Positions 1 through 11,186 of a stretch of DNA of 64,000 nucleotides are shown piece by piece. The stretch's first letter is position 1, and each line of letters starts with the position of its first letter. The DNA lies in the NCBI RefSeq assembly GCF_900232995.1, contig NZ_OCVX01000003.1, positions 543,286-607,285 of the forward strand, read 5' to 3'. Below the pieces are notes generated by a model. That model had not been told where the DNA came from and did no database searches. It worked only from the letters and a program-made list of their open reading frames with translations. A program made the position numbers and the translations under genes. The DNA comes from Mycobacterium simulans (GTDB taxonomy: Bacteria > Actinomycetota > Actinomycetes > Mycobacteriales > Mycobacteriaceae).

Positions 1-28
1 ACGTAGGCCACAGAAGTAGGCTGAGCCC

Positions 29-994
29 ATGACCCCGGCTCAACTTCGGGCCTACTCTGCGGTGGTGCGTTTGGGCTCGGTGCGAGCCGCCGCCGCGGAA
101 CTAGGCCTTTCCGACGCCGGAGTCTCGATGCATGTTGCGGCACTGCGCAAGGAGCTCGACGACCAGTTGTTCACCAGAACCGGTGCCGGGCTGGCCTTCA
201 CGCCCGGCGGGCTGCGGCTGGCGAGCCGCGCGGTCGAAATCTTGGGCCTGCAACAGCAGACGGCGATCGAGGTTACCGAGGCCGCCCACGGCCGCCGGTT
301 ATTGCGCATCGCCGCGTCCAGCACATTCGCCGAGCACGCGGCGCCTGGCCTGATCGAGCTGTTCTCGTCGCGCGCCGACGACCTGTCCGTCGAGTTGAGC
401 GTGCATCCGACGAGCCAGTTCCGCGACCTGATCTGCTCGCGCGCGGTCGACATTGCCATTGGCCCGGGCAGTGAGAGTTCGCTTGGTTCCGACGGCGCAA
501 TCTTTGTCCGGCCCTTTCTGAAGTATCAGATCATCGCCGTCGTCGCTCCGAAAAGTCCTCTAGCCGTTGGTATTCCGGCACCCGGGCTGTTGCGCCAGCA
601 GCAGTGGATGCTCGGCCCGTCAGCCGGAAGCGTGGACGGCGAGATCGCAACCATGTTGCGCGACTTGGCAATTCCCGAGTCGCAACAAAGGATCTTCCAG
701 AGCGACGCCGCTGCACTGGAGGAGGTCATGCGCGTCGGCGGTGCGACGCTGACTATCGGCTTCGCCGTCGCCAAGGATCTTGCGGCCGGACGGCTGACCC
801 ACGTGACCGGCCCGGGACTGGACAAAGCGGGCGAGTGGTGTGCGACCACCTTGGCGCCGTCGGCGCGCCAACCCGCCGTATCCGAACTCGTTCGCTTCAT
901 CACCACCCCGAGGTGCATCCAGGCGATGATCCGGGGCAGCGGTGTCGGCGTGACAAGGTTCCGCCCGAAGGTTCACGTCACGTTGTGGAGTTAG
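29..994 (+). CDS. LysR-family transcriptional regulator (Rv0377-like)
   Basis: A 321-residue DNA-binding regulator. Residues 1-65 form the winged helix-turn-helix typical of LysR proteins: it opens MTPAQLRAYSAVVRLGSVRA, followed by the recognition-helix region LGLSDAGVSMHVAALRKEL. Residues about 85-300 fit the periplasmic-binding-like effector domain, so it probably binds a small ligand and acts as a dimer or tetramer. The effector is unknown. The gene lies just upstream of dodecin on the same strand, the order I recall for Rv0377 in M. tuberculosis. The start at 29 is taken because the HTH begins there at the usual distance; only 28 bases lie upstream, so its promoter is not visible. Confidence 0.85.
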   Translation: MTPAQLRAYSAVVRLGSVRAAAAELGLSDAGVSMHVAALRKELDDQLFTRTGAGLAFTPGGLRLASRAVEILGLQQQTAIEVTEAAHGRRLLRIAASSTFAEHAAPGLIELFSSRADDLSVELSVHPTSQFRDLICSRAVDIAIGPGSESSLGSDGAIFVRPFLKYQIIAVVAPKSPLAVGIPAPGLLRQQQWMLGPSAGSVDGEIATMLRDLAIPESQQRIFQSDAAALEEVMRVGGATLTIGFAVAKDLAAGRLTHVTGPGLDKAGEWCATTLAPSARQPAVSELVRFITTPRCIQAMIRGSGVGVTRFRPKVHVTLWS

Positions 995-1011
995 CTATAC
1001 GCTTTACCTCC

Positions 1012-1227
1012 ATGAGCGTGTACAAGGTGATCGACATCATTGGGACGAGCCCTACGTCGTGGGAGCAGGCCGCGGCCGAAGCGGTGCAGCGGGCGCGGGA
1101 CAGCGTCGACGACATCCGCGTCGCCCGGGTCATCGAGCAGGACATGGCGGTGGACGGTGACGGCAAGATCACCTATCGCATCAAGCTGGAGGTCTCGTTC
1201 AAGATGCGGCCCGCGCAACCTCGCTGA
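1012..1227 (+). CDS. secE2: Dodecin, flavin-binding protein (annotated SecE2 in M. tuberculosis, Rv0379)
   Basis: A 71-residue protein of the dodecin family. Dodecins assemble as hollow dodecamers that store FMN or related flavins, and in some cases bind CoA. The sequence shows the family plan: an N-terminal strand with KVIDIIG, the conserved SW pair (Trp17) that stacks on flavin, an amphipathic helix (QAAAEAVQRARDS), then two strands containing DGKITYRIKLEVSFKM. The old name SecE2 is a misannotation; there is no membrane segment. I chose the ATG at 1012 because the reading frame runs open far upstream but the family starts at MSVYKV. It lies 17 bp after the LysR gene and may be co-transcribed with it. 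Confidence 0.85.
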   Translation: MSVYKVIDIIGTSPTSWEQAAAEAVQRARDSVDDIRVARVIEQDMAVDGDGKITYRIKLEVSFKMRPAQPR

Positions 1228-1234
1228 CGGAACC

Positions 1235-1879
1235 TCACCACGCGCGGCCGAAATCCCCGTGCTGCCGAATCCAGGCATGCATCGCGATCCCGGCCGCAAC
1301 ACCGGCGTTGATGCTGCGAGTCGAGCCGAACTGGGCGATCGACACCGTGATCGCCGCGCCCGCCCGGATGTCGTCGCTGATGCCCGGACCTTCCTGACCG
1401 AACACCAATAGGCATTCCCGCGGTAGCGTGGTCTCCTCCAGTCGCGTCGCGCCGGGAACGTTGTCCACCGCAACCACTGTCAAACCGGCACCCGCAGCAA
1501 AGTCCAACAACTCGGCGGTGCTGTCGTGGTGGCACAACCGCTGGTAACGATCGGTCACCATGGCACCACGCCGGTTCCAGCGCCGACGACCCACGATGTG
1601 CACGGTGTCGACGGCGAACGCGTTCGCGGTGCGCACCACCGAGCCGATGTTGGCGTCATGGCCGAAGTTTTCGATCGCGATGTGCAGCGGGTGCCTGCGC
1701 CGGTCGATATCGGCGATGATCGCCTCCCGGGTCCAATACCGATAGGCGTCGACGACATTGCGAGTGTCACCCTCGCGCAACAAGTTCGGGTCATACCGAG
1801 AATCGGCCGGCGGGTCGCCCACCCACGGTCCGACACCGCCGACCGCAGCACCCCATTCGGTGGGCCCGGGTTCACTCAT
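1235..1879 (-). CDS. SpoU/TrmH-family RNA 2'-O-methyltransferase (Rv0380c-like)
   Basis: A 214-residue SPOUT-class methyltransferase, expected to methylate a ribose 2'-OH in tRNA or rRNA with SAM. The three SpoU motifs are present: motif 1 NFGHDANIGSVVRTANAF, motif 2 LVFGQEGPGIS, and motif 3 within FGSTRSINAGVAAGIAMHAW. These contribute the catalytic Arg and the trefoil-knot SAM pocket. The open frame extends to about 2233, but its extra N-terminus is only a shadow of the neighbouring lipoprotein gene. I therefore start at the ATG at 1879 (MSEPGP). That ATG overlaps the upstream stop codon in an ATGA arrangement, which suggests translational coupling. The RNA target cannot be read from sequence. 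Confidence 0.87.
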   Translation of the reverse strand: MSEPGPTEWGAAVGGVGPWVGDPPADSRYDPNLLREGDTRNVVDAYRYWTREAIIADIDRRRHPLHIAIENFGHDANIGSVVRTANAFAVDTVHIVGRRRWNRRGAMVTDRYQRLCHHDSTAELLDFAAGAGLTVVAVDNVPGATRLEETTLPRECLLVFGQEGPGISDDIRAGAAITVSIAQFGSTRSINAGVAAGIAMHAWIRQHGDFGRAW

Positions 1880-2781
1880 CGCGTGGTCCACACCGCGGCG
1901 TGGGTGCCCACGATCGCCACCGTCGCATACAGCAGCGCCTGGTTGATTTCGCCCTGCGTGCATAGCGACGTGTTGACTCGCACCGCGTCGCGCGACGCAT
2001 CGGGCAGGATCAGCACCGAGGACCCGTATGCCGCGCAGGCCGGGCTCAGCCCGCGCCCGGGCAAAGTCGGTGCGGCGAGCAGCATCATGGGACCACCGCG
2101 GGCCGCGGAATCGTCGCGATACCGGGCCGCCACAGCGTCGGCCTCCAGTCCCAGCAGCATGTAGCCATTGCCGGTGAACGCCGTTGGGTCGCCCAGCTGG
2201 GCCTTGGTCACCGGCGTACCGTCGGCGCGCCACGCCTCGGCGCTGGTGGACTTGACGACCATGCCGCTGTCGTTTTCCTTTGTCGGCAACAGCCCCACCG
2301 GAAATGCCGCCGGATAGGCCGCCGCGGTATCGGCGATCCGATCACGCGGTGAGTAGATGTACACGCCGCGGACCGCACTTCGGTCCTTCAGCGGACCCAG
2401 ACACACCGTGCCGGTAAGCCGGTCGGGCGGCGCCGACAGCGGCGAAGCGACGTTGGCCACGCGGTTCATCGCGTCGCCGCAGCTTCCCAGCCCGGTGGAC
2501 TCGAGCGGATGGGCAAGCGCCCCGTAGAGCCCATAGCGAATGTCCTCGGCCTTGGCGTGTGGCGTCTTGGGATCCGTCGGCGACGCGGCACTAGCCGAGA
2601 TGTCGACGAGCACATAGTCGCCGTCCCAGCGGAGATTCGACACCGACATGTTCCAGCCGAGCACTGCCAGCGACTCACCGAACCGGGCGCTCTGGGCGCC
2701 GTAAATGCGGCCGGAATTGTTCGAACCAGTGCAACCCGCCAAGCAAGCCACAGCCAGTGCCAACGCAATGAGTGTGCGCAC
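1876..2781 (-). CDS. Putative lipoprotein of unknown function (Rv0381c-like)
   Basis: A 301-residue exported protein. Starting at the GTG at 2781 gives a short N-region (VRT), a hydrophobic stretch (LIALALAVACLAG) and a Cys in LAGC, a good type II signal with lipobox, so it is likely to be anchored in the cell envelope. The mature part is rich in Ala and Gly, with no domain I recognise. The frame is open further upstream, but that part lies inside pyrE. It sits 10 bp after pyrE and overlaps the methyltransferase start by 4 bp, in the middle of a five-gene minus-strand operon. Confidence 0.75.
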   Translation of the reverse strand: MRTLIALALAVACLAGCTGSNNSGRIYGAQSARFGESLAVLGWNMSVSNLRWDGDYVLVDISASAASPTDPKTPHAKAEDIRYGLYGALAHPLESTGLGSCGDAMNRVANVASPLSAPPDRLTGTVCLGPLKDRSAVRGVYIYSPRDRIADTAAAYPAAFPVGLLPTKENDSGMVVKSTSAEAWRADGTPVTKAQLGDPTAFTGNGYMLLGLEADAVAARYRDDSAARGGPMMLLAAPTLPGRGLSPACAAYGSSVLILPDASRDAVRVNTSLCTQGEINQALLYATVAIVGTHAAVWTTR

Positions 2782-2791
2782 GGCAGGCGGC

Positions 2792-3343
2792 CTAGCCCAG
2801 CCCGAGATCGGCGAGCCCCAACACGCTGCGGTACGGGATTCCCTCGGCTTCGATAGCCTCGGCGGCACCCGTGGCGCGGTCCACCACAGTAGCCACGCCG
2901 ACCACCTGGCCACCCTCCTCTTGGACGGCGCGCACCGCCGTCAGCGCCGAGTTGCCCGTCGTACTGGTGTCCTCGACAACCAGCACCCGCTGACCGGAAA
3001 CGTCAGATCCCTCGATAAGTCGTTGCATGCCATAGGTTTTCATCGACTTCCGGACCACAAATGCGTCGATCGGACGGCCCGGCGCGTGCATGATGGCGGT
3101 CGCTACCGGGTCGGCACCCAACGTCAGGCCACCGACGAGGGCGTAGTCCCAGTCCTGGGTGAGCTGGCGCATCAGCCGACCGATCAAGGCGGCAGCTCGG
3201 TGGTTCAAGGTGGCGCGGCGCAGGTCGACGTAATAGTCGACCTCCTTGCCCGACGACAGCGTGAAACGGCCGTGCACCACCGACAGCCGGCGCACCAGCT
3301 CGGCGAGCTCCTCGCGCTCAGGTTCTGCCACGGCCACTGCCAA
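2792..3343 (-). CDS. pyrE: Orotate phosphoribosyltransferase
   Basis: A 183-residue enzyme that joins orotate and PRPP to give orotidine 5'-monophosphate in de novo pyrimidine synthesis. The PRPP-binding signature is clear: VLVVEDTSTTGNSAL, the acidic pair preceding TTG. The N-terminal FTLSSGKEVDYYVDLRRAT matches the orotate and substrate region, and VGGLTLGADPVATAI is the usual loop upstream. The length is normal for actinobacterial PyrE. Its start overlaps the end of the upstream SDR gene by 26 bp. In M. tuberculosis this gene is Rv0382c (umpA). Confidence 0.95.
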   Translation of the reverse strand: MAVAVAEPEREELAELVRRLSVVHGRFTLSSGKEVDYYVDLRRATLNHRAAALIGRLMRQLTQDWDYALVGGLTLGADPVATAIMHAPGRPIDAFVVRKSMKTYGMQRLIEGSDVSGQRVLVVEDTSTTGNSALTAVRAVQEEGGQVVGVATVVDRATGAAEAIEAEGIPYRSVLGLADLGLG

Positions 3344-4091
3344 ACCTTTTCATGGCGGCACGTGTTAGCCCTCGCGGAATCATCCGCCCGCTGACCACCA
3401 ACGCCTTGTACCGCGTGCTGGGGATGCTGATCACCTTGCCGGCGGCTATATCGGCCAGGCTCTGGCTGACCACGTCGTCGACCTTGAGCCACATAAACGA
3501 CGGCAGTTTGGCGACGTCGATGCCGGCCCTGCTGTGGAATTCGGTGCGGACATATCCCGGGCACACCGCATGCACCCCAACGCCGGTGCCTCCCAACCCG
3601 TTGGCCAAGCCTTCGGTGAACGCGACCACCCACGCCTTCGACCCTGAGTATGTCGATCCTCTTCCGGGCAGCAGACCGGCGACGCTGGCGATGTTGATGA
3701 CAGTGCCGGCGCCGGCGGTGAGCATGGCCGGAAGGGCGGCCCGGGTGAGGTGCATCACCGCGGTCACGTTGACGTCCAGCTGCGCTTGCAGCAGGGCCGG
3801 ATCGGCCGTCCAGAATTCCCCGGATGTGCCGACGCCGGCATTGTTCACCAGGACCCGAACCCCTTCGGTGAGCCGCTGGGCGACCTTATCGCGGCCGGCG
3901 GTGTCGGCGAGATCAACGGACAGAATCTCAATGTTGCCGGCCGCGCCGCCCAGTTCGTCCGCGAGCTGCTCCAGCCGGTGGACGTCGCGGGCGACTAGAA
4001 CCAGGTCGAAGCCGTCGCGCGCGTAGCGGCGTGCGTAGCCGGCGCCGATCCCGGAAGTGGGCCCAGTGATCAGCGCGACGGGTCGGGGCAT
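3318..4091 (-). CDS. Short-chain dehydrogenase/reductase (classical SDR)
   Basis: A 257-residue Rossmann-fold oxidoreductase, probably NADP(H)-dependent. It shows the cofactor motif GPTSGIG near residue 10 (TGxxxGIG class), the NNAG motif, the active-site Ser in NIASVAG, and the YxxxK pair in YSGSKAW. The C-terminal PGYVRTEF is typical of SDRs that reduce ketones or acyl chains. The substrate is unknown. It lies between the Rv0383c-like membrane protein (29 bp gap) and pyrE (26 bp overlap), so it is part of the operon. I do not recall an SDR at this position in M. tuberculosis. Confidence 0.88.
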   Translation of the reverse strand: MPRPVALITGPTSGIGAGYARRYARDGFDLVLVARDVHRLEQLADELGGAAGNIEILSVDLADTAGRDKVAQRLTEGVRVLVNNAGVGTSGEFWTADPALLQAQLDVNVTAVMHLTRAALPAMLTAGAGTVINIASVAGLLPGRGSTYSGSKAWVVAFTEGLANGLGGTGVGVHAVCPGYVRTEFHSRAGIDVAKLPSFMWLKVDDVVSQSLADIAAGKVISIPSTRYKALVVSGRMIPRGLTRAAMKRFGSGRGRT

Positions 4092-4120
4092 GAGCGACAG
4101 GGTAGCGAACCGCCGGTCCG

Positions 4121-4984
4121 TTAACGCTGGTAGTGGGTGGCCTGACTGCCGTTGCGACCATGCGGCGGGCGCTGACCCGCCTCGGGGCGGCCCTCCTCAC
4201 GATGCACCGGCTCGGCCTCACGAGCCGCGCCGCGGCGACCCGCCTCGCCGAGCAGCCCGGCCACATCCTGGTCGGTGCGCCGGGGCGGCAGCTCCGCCCG
4301 GCCTGCCGGGGCCAAGGGACGGCTCGGTGCCGCGCTGCGTGGCTTCGGCTCGCCCGATTCCTGCGGGGTCTCGGCCGGCAGCGGCGGCAAAACCCGCAGC
4401 AGGTCGTTGAACTGGCGCACGGTACGCAGACCCTCGTCCCACTGGGCGCGAGTGCTCGCGATGGGCATGCTGACCAGCGTCCAGTTCTGTTCGTTCCACA
4501 TGATCTCGGCACAGTCGGGCGCAGTGTGCGCGAAGGTGACCATGCGCCGGTCGCAGGCCCGCCGGGCCGCGTCCAGATTGGTGGAGTACACCATCCGCGG
4601 CCCGATCGCGCCCAACAACCAAATGTCGCTCTCCCGTGGCTCTTTGAGCCCCTTGAGCCGCAGATCGACCACGACGTTGGTGCCCACCTTGCGGTGCAGC
4701 GCGATCACGGTGGCGACTTCTTCGAGGTCGAAGATGTACACCGCCTCGCCGCGGATTTGACCCAGCACCACGTTGTGGGCCGCGACGTCACCCACGGTCG
4801 ACATCACGCCGCGCTTCCAGCGCTTCAGTATCTCGGTTGACTCACGTTCGTAGTCGAATCCGTGCGACCGCGCCCACGACTTGCGGCGTCGGCTGCGGCC
4901 ACGGCGTCGATCGATGTCGACGTACAGCAACACCACCGCACCGACGAAGCACAGTGCGGACAGTGTGAACCAAAGCGGGACCAT
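4121..4984 (-). CDS. Membrane-anchored protein of unknown function (Rv0383c-like)
   Basis: A 287-residue protein with one N-terminal membrane segment (about residues 3-21, PLWFTLSALCFVGAVVLLYV) followed by a basic stretch (RRRGRSRRRK), which suggests a cytoplasmic C-terminal domain. The central 150 residues are globular, while the last 80 are rich in Pro, Arg and Glu and look disordered. I recognise no catalytic motif. It is the first gene of the minus-strand operon leading to SDR and pyrE. The 298 bp upstream, shared with the divergent ESX-type gene, contain no further gene that I can support. Confidence 0.75.
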   Translation of the reverse strand: MVPLWFTLSALCFVGAVVLLYVDIDRRRGRSRRRKSWARSHGFDYERESTEILKRWKRGVMSTVGDVAAHNVVLGQIRGEAVYIFDLEEVATVIALHRKVGTNVVVDLRLKGLKEPRESDIWLLGAIGPRMVYSTNLDAARRACDRRMVTFAHTAPDCAEIMWNEQNWTLVSMPIASTRAQWDEGLRTVRQFNDLLRVLPPLPAETPQESGEPKPRSAAPSRPLAPAGRAELPPRRTDQDVAGLLGEAGRRGAAREAEPVHREEGRPEAGQRPPHGRNGSQATHYQR

Positions 4985-5282
4985 TGGTGAATAGCCTATC
5001 TGCTACTGGCCCTTAACCGAGAATGCCAGCAGGTCACAACAGAATTAAGGTTTGCTGGGCTCGTTGGCGGTCCGGACTGTAGCGCCCTCTCGCCAGGGGC
5101 CGTGACGTTGGGTAACTTCGCGCGGTTGGGGCCCAACAGCACCTCCGAGCGGGTCTTTGCCGGCCCCGGGGGTCGGAACGCGGCATCAGTCGCGCCGCCG
5201 GCCCGCCGGGTATTTCCGATAGACGCTTGCAGGCGAGTCGCTGAAGTGCTGACCACGCATCGCGGTCCCTACACTCTGCGGC

Positions 5283-5594
5283 ATGGAATCGCGCCGGGGC
5301 ACTGCAGAGCTGTGGGTCAGCGGCGAGGGACTGCGTGCGCAAGCTGGCTGGTGTGAATCATTGGCAGGCACGCTGGCCGGCAATACCCCGCCAGCTGGTT
5401 TGGGGTCGTCATGGCCGGGCAGCGCAGCGGCGGTCAACACTGCCCACGCAGAGATAGCGGCGGCTGGCATGAGATGCACGTACCGAGTGCAGGCGACTGC
5501 GACCGAACTCGCGGCCGCCGTTGGTCGTTACGCCGAGAACGAAGCCGACTCGGCTGCCCGGTTGCGGGCGCTCGACGTGCCGAAGGTGTGCTAA
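5283..5594 (+). CDS. Small ESX/WXG100-like secretion partner (EspC-like)
   Basis: A 103-residue alpha-helical protein with hallmarks of type VII secretion (ESX) substrates. It has a WxG turn (SSWPGS, about residues 43-48) between two predicted helices and, after the second helix, a YAENE sequence matching the YxxxD/E export signal. It resembles EspC-type proteins that pair with a larger substrate. Its stop codon directly abuts the ATG of the 427-residue gene, so the two are surely co-translated and probably form a heterodimer. It is divergent from the Rv0383c-like gene. I recall nothing at this position in M. tuberculosis, so it is likely to be an insertion. Confidence 0.68.
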   Translation: MESRRGTAELWVSGEGLRAQAGWCESLAGTLAGNTPPAGLGSSWPGSAAAVNTAHAEIAAAGMRCTYRVQATATELAAAVGRYAENEADSAARLRALDVPKVC

Positions 5595-6878
5595 ATGGCG
5601 GTCAGCACACCACTGCCAACGTTGTCGCAAATCCAGACCATGGACACCACGTATCTGCTTGAGGCGGCCGACTATTGGACACGCACAGCCAAGCTGTGGG
5701 AGCAGGTCTTCACCCAAATCCACGACCGAGTGTCCACCCCCGGCGGCACCCCATGGAAAGGTCAGGCCGCAACCCGGGCGCAGGAGCGGTCCTACCGCGA
5801 CATGGTCGAGGTTCGCGGCGCTTCCTACCAGCTGCACGAGGCCGCTGCCGTTGCCCGGCGAGCAGACGACCAGTTACAGGCCTGCAAAGCGGGAGCGCTT
5901 GATGCCGTAGCCGATGCCCGCGCGGATGGCTTCGATGTCGGTGACGATTACTCGGTTACTGACCGCTCGCGAGGCGGTTCGGCAGAGTTCCGGGCGGCAC
6001 GCCTTGCCCAGGCTCAAGGCCACGCCGCCTTTATCCGCCACCGGGTCGCCACGCTGGTCGCCAAGGATCAAGAGATCACCACGCAGATCGGCGCCGCCAC
6101 CAACGGCATCGACACCCTTACGTTCCAGGAGGCGCCCGGCATCGACGACGCCGTCGCCGGCGACGACAAGCACTCCGGGGTCCAACTCGTCGACAACCAC
6201 ACTTTCAAAGACGCGCCGCATCCGGAGCCCGTTCCCCCACCGGGAGGCTGGAGCAGCGACCCACTAATGCGGGCCGCCCAGAAAATCGCCTACGGGCACG
6301 CCAGTGGGCCCGACGGACATATGGGCGATTTCCCCGGGATGACCAAAGACCAACTCGCTGAGTTGATCTACGGAAAATTGAAGAGGTCGATCGAAAACCC
6401 AACAGGCCTGCGACTGGGGCCCAGCGGCAGCGACGGCGCCCCAGTTATCTATGACCCTAAAGACAATGTGCTGATTGTGCGCGATCCGCGCGGAGCTGAC
6501 TGTGGCACCGTATTCAAGCCAAACCTGAAGAAGGACCCTAATTACGTGCGCGACAAGTTCGGCGGGAGCGTCGAATCGTTCAAGCCCGGGCAACTCGTCG
6601 ACAACCCTCTGCCCGCACCCGCCGAGCCGCGGCCTGCCGGGCCGCCGGCGGCCAGAGCACCTGCGCCGCCCAACCCACCAGTCGGTGCGCCGGTCGAGGC
6701 GCCGGCACCTAAGCCCGCGCCCGGCATCACACAAGGAGGCGCGCGAATGCCGGTGCTTCCTTTCGGCGGCGGCACGCCCTGGGATTCACCCGCGACGGGA
6801 CCTCACCCCGTCCACCCACCGCACGACCACCACCACCCGCCGGTATTGGGCGAGCTTCCAGATGATCACGAAGGTTAA
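5595..6878 (+). CDS. Putative ESX-secreted protein with toxin-like domain
   Basis: A 427-residue protein in three parts. Residues 1-190 are helical with a WKG turn (TPWKGQAATRAQ), like the N-terminal targeting domain of LXG/WXG toxins. Residues about 210-335 hold a compact domain with AYGHASGPDGHMGDFPGMTK, then DNVLIVRDPRGADCGTVFKP. The His, FPG and TVFKP spacing recalls small nuclease domains of polymorphic toxins (BECR-like folds). That is a resemblance by eye, not an assignment. Residues 340-427 are a Pro-rich tail ending in a His-rich segment (HPPHDHHHPP). It starts immediately after its EspC-like partner and is followed, 149 bp on, by a small gene that could encode immunity. Confidence 0.55.
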   Translation: MAVSTPLPTLSQIQTMDTTYLLEAADYWTRTAKLWEQVFTQIHDRVSTPGGTPWKGQAATRAQERSYRDMVEVRGASYQLHEAAAVARRADDQLQACKAGALDAVADARADGFDVGDDYSVTDRSRGGSAEFRAARLAQAQGHAAFIRHRVATLVAKDQEITTQIGAATNGIDTLTFQEAPGIDDAVAGDDKHSGVQLVDNHTFKDAPHPEPVPPPGGWSSDPLMRAAQKIAYGHASGPDGHMGDFPGMTKDQLAELIYGKLKRSIENPTGLRLGPSGSDGAPVIYDPKDNVLIVRDPRGADCGTVFKPNLKKDPNYVRDKFGGSVESFKPGQLVDNPLPAPAEPRPAGPPAARAPAPPNPPVGAPVEAPAPKPAPGITQGGARMPVLPFGGGTPWDSPATGPHPVHPPHDHHHPPVLGELPDDHEG

Positions 6879-7027
6879 GCGAACCGACACAGGTGTGTCG
6901 GTTGGACGTTCGGAATTGTTGATGTCAAGGCCTGCTGCTCATGGGATGGGATAGCCAAGCCTGGGCCGCGCAAGCCATCACTTTGCGGTCGACCGCCGTT
7001 GTCCTTGCAGCTCGCTAGGCTCAACCG

Positions 7028-7423
7028 ATGACCGATCCTGAGCTTGTCGCGATCAAGCTGACCGACGAAGAGCGCAAGCTCATCATTCTCGCCCTCAACG
7101 AGTACGCCGGGACCGCGCAACACACCTATAAGCTGCTCTGCCCGGTGTTGGGCCAATTCACTGAAGATGGGTGGTACCAGCTCACTACGCGGCTGAAAAC
7201 CGCTATCAGGAACAAGGAGCCTCTGTCTGATCTGGACTGGGCACGGGCGCTATTTCTGACCGACATTTCGTTCGGGAGCACTCTGGTCGGCTCAGGTCTG
7301 CGTTTCGGGCGAGGCGCCGATGAATACTGGTTCAAGATATTGCGTTCATTGCAAGAGAAAGTCAGCACCTATCCGCGGTTTCTGCTGCTCCTGCAAAATG
7401 CCAGCTACCCACCCGTCGAGTAA
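7028..7423 (+). CDS. Small protein, candidate immunity protein
   Basis: A 131-residue soluble protein with no signal peptide or membrane segment. It begins MTDPELVAIKLTDEERKL and appears mostly helical, ending in a short Tyr/Pro tail (NASYPPVE). I do not recognise a family. Its base composition looks AT-richer than the flanking core genes. It follows the toxin-like gene on the same strand, where ESX polymorphic toxins usually carry their immunity gene, so that role is inferred from position only. The 149 bp gap could hold its own promoter. No strong ribosome site is seen before the ATG. Confidence 0.5.
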   Translation: MTDPELVAIKLTDEERKLIILALNEYAGTAQHTYKLLCPVLGQFTEDGWYQLTTRLKTAIRNKEPLSDLDWARALFLTDISFGSTLVGSGLRFGRGADEYWFKILRSLQEKVSTYPRFLLLLQNASYPPVE

Positions 7424-7502
7424 CCACCTGCGCCCCAGCACGATGGGTTGAGGAAGGCTGTCAGCGATTAGGAGTACTTGGGTGTCACCTTAAGACGATC
7501 CG

Positions 7503-7925
7503 TTGCATATCGACATTCCGATCCAGTTGGACGAGGTGAAGGTCGCGGTCAGCGTGGCCTCTTTGTCGTTCGAGGGGGACATGCCGGCCGTTCTCTTCCA
7601 CGCGGGACTCGTCATCACCGACGCCGCGGACTGGCAGGCGAAGTCGCAGGTGGTCGTCGTGTTCCACACCAATGCCGGACATGTGACGCTCGACGATGAG
7701 GCGTACAGCGCGAACCGTCACATCGCCACCGGTAATCCCGACAAGCCTGTCGTCGCCGCCCTCATTCAGCGGGGCGCGCAAGTCGAGCTGTGTGGTGCCA
7801 CCGCCAAGGCCAACGCCTGGCACAACGCCGACCTGATCCCCGGTATCAAGATCAACAGAAACGCCATGGCCAGATTGACGCAGCTCGTCCAGCAGGGCTA
7901 CGCGAAGACTTCGGAATCGTACGGA
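7503..7925 (+). pseudogene. DsrE-family protein remnant, fused by read-through to the next pseudogene
   Basis: About 140 codons in one frame match DsrE/DsrF-like sulfur-relay proteins: the start HIDIPIQLDEVK and the characteristic stretch QRGAQVELCGATAKANAW, followed by MARLTQLVQQGY. The only available start is a TTG at 7503, directly after an in-frame stop at 7491, so the true 5' end may be lost. The frame has no stop of its own and runs on into enoyl-CoA hydratase sequence, so the normal C-terminus is missing. Whether a product is made is unknown. Confidence 0.5.
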
Positions 7926-7940
7926 TGTTGGGCTACTACC

Positions 7941-8572
7941 AAGCACTACCGGCTCATTCGCATCGTCATGGACGGCGGCATTTGCCGGGCGACGATCGGC
8001 CCATCCGCCGATCAACCTCCTCGACATGGCGCTGCTTACCGAAATCGCGCGCCTCACAGCCCAAGTCGCGGCCGACGACGAAGTTCGCGTGCTCGTCGTC
8101 GACTCGGCCGACCCGGAGTTCTTCATCGCACACGCGTCCACGCGACCGTGGAGATGTTCCGCACCCTGTCGAAAGCCACCATCGCGGTCATCGAAGGTAT
8201 CTGCCGTGGCGGTGGCACGCAGCGGCTGCCCCGGCTGGTCGGTCGTGGCCGGGCCCTCGATGTCATCCTCGGCTGCCTGGACATCGACGCCGCTACCGCC
8301 GAGGCCTGGGGATATGTCGAGCGCGCGCTGCCCGTCGATGAACTACGGCCGTTCGTCGACAAGCTGGCGGCACGCATCGCGTCGGCCCCCGCGGGGGGCC
8401 ATCGCAGCGGCCAAACGCGCGGTCGACGCCGCCCTGACCGAGGACCTCACGACCGGCTTGCGCATCGAGGACCAGCTGGTCGCGAAACCCTCGCGCAGCC
8501 GGTCGCCCGCGAGCGGCTCCAGGCGATCATCGACGCCGGCGCCCAGACCCGTGCGTTCGAGCTGGGTGACAC

Positions 8573-8576
<4 letters not shown>
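7941..8576 (+). pseudogene. Enoyl-CoA hydratase/isomerase pseudogene
   Basis: Remains of a crotonase-family beta-oxidation enzyme broken across two frames. In frame A, YRLIRIVMDGGICRATIG runs to about 8000. Frame B then gives HPPINLLDMALLTEIARL and on to about 8136. Frame A resumes with EMFRTLSKATIAVIEGICRG and GTQRLPRLVGRG, frame B holds AIAAAKRAVDAALTEDL near 8400, and frame A ends the gene at 8576. At least four frameshifts are needed. The oxyanion-hole segment normally lying between GICRGG and GGTQRLPRLVG is deleted, as if two Gly-rich codon runs had recombined. The 3' end overlaps the convergent clpB stop by 4 bp. Confidence 0.75.
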
Positions 8577-11131
<2,555 letters not shown>

Positions 11132-11186
11132 GACACCTCCGTTCGGGCTACCTAAAAATGCTTGTCGGCTTCTTTAACGCCGTCAA

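Noticed and set aside
1880..2233. N-terminal extension of the TrmH-type methyltransferase frame
   Set aside because: It is antisense-free but lies wholly inside the lipoprotein gene in another frame, has no methyltransferase similarity, and the ATG at 1879 gives a normal family length and an ATGA overlap.
5034..5256. Short frames in the divergent region before the ESX cassette
   Set aside because: Mutually overlapping, without start signals; the region is more simply a shared promoter.
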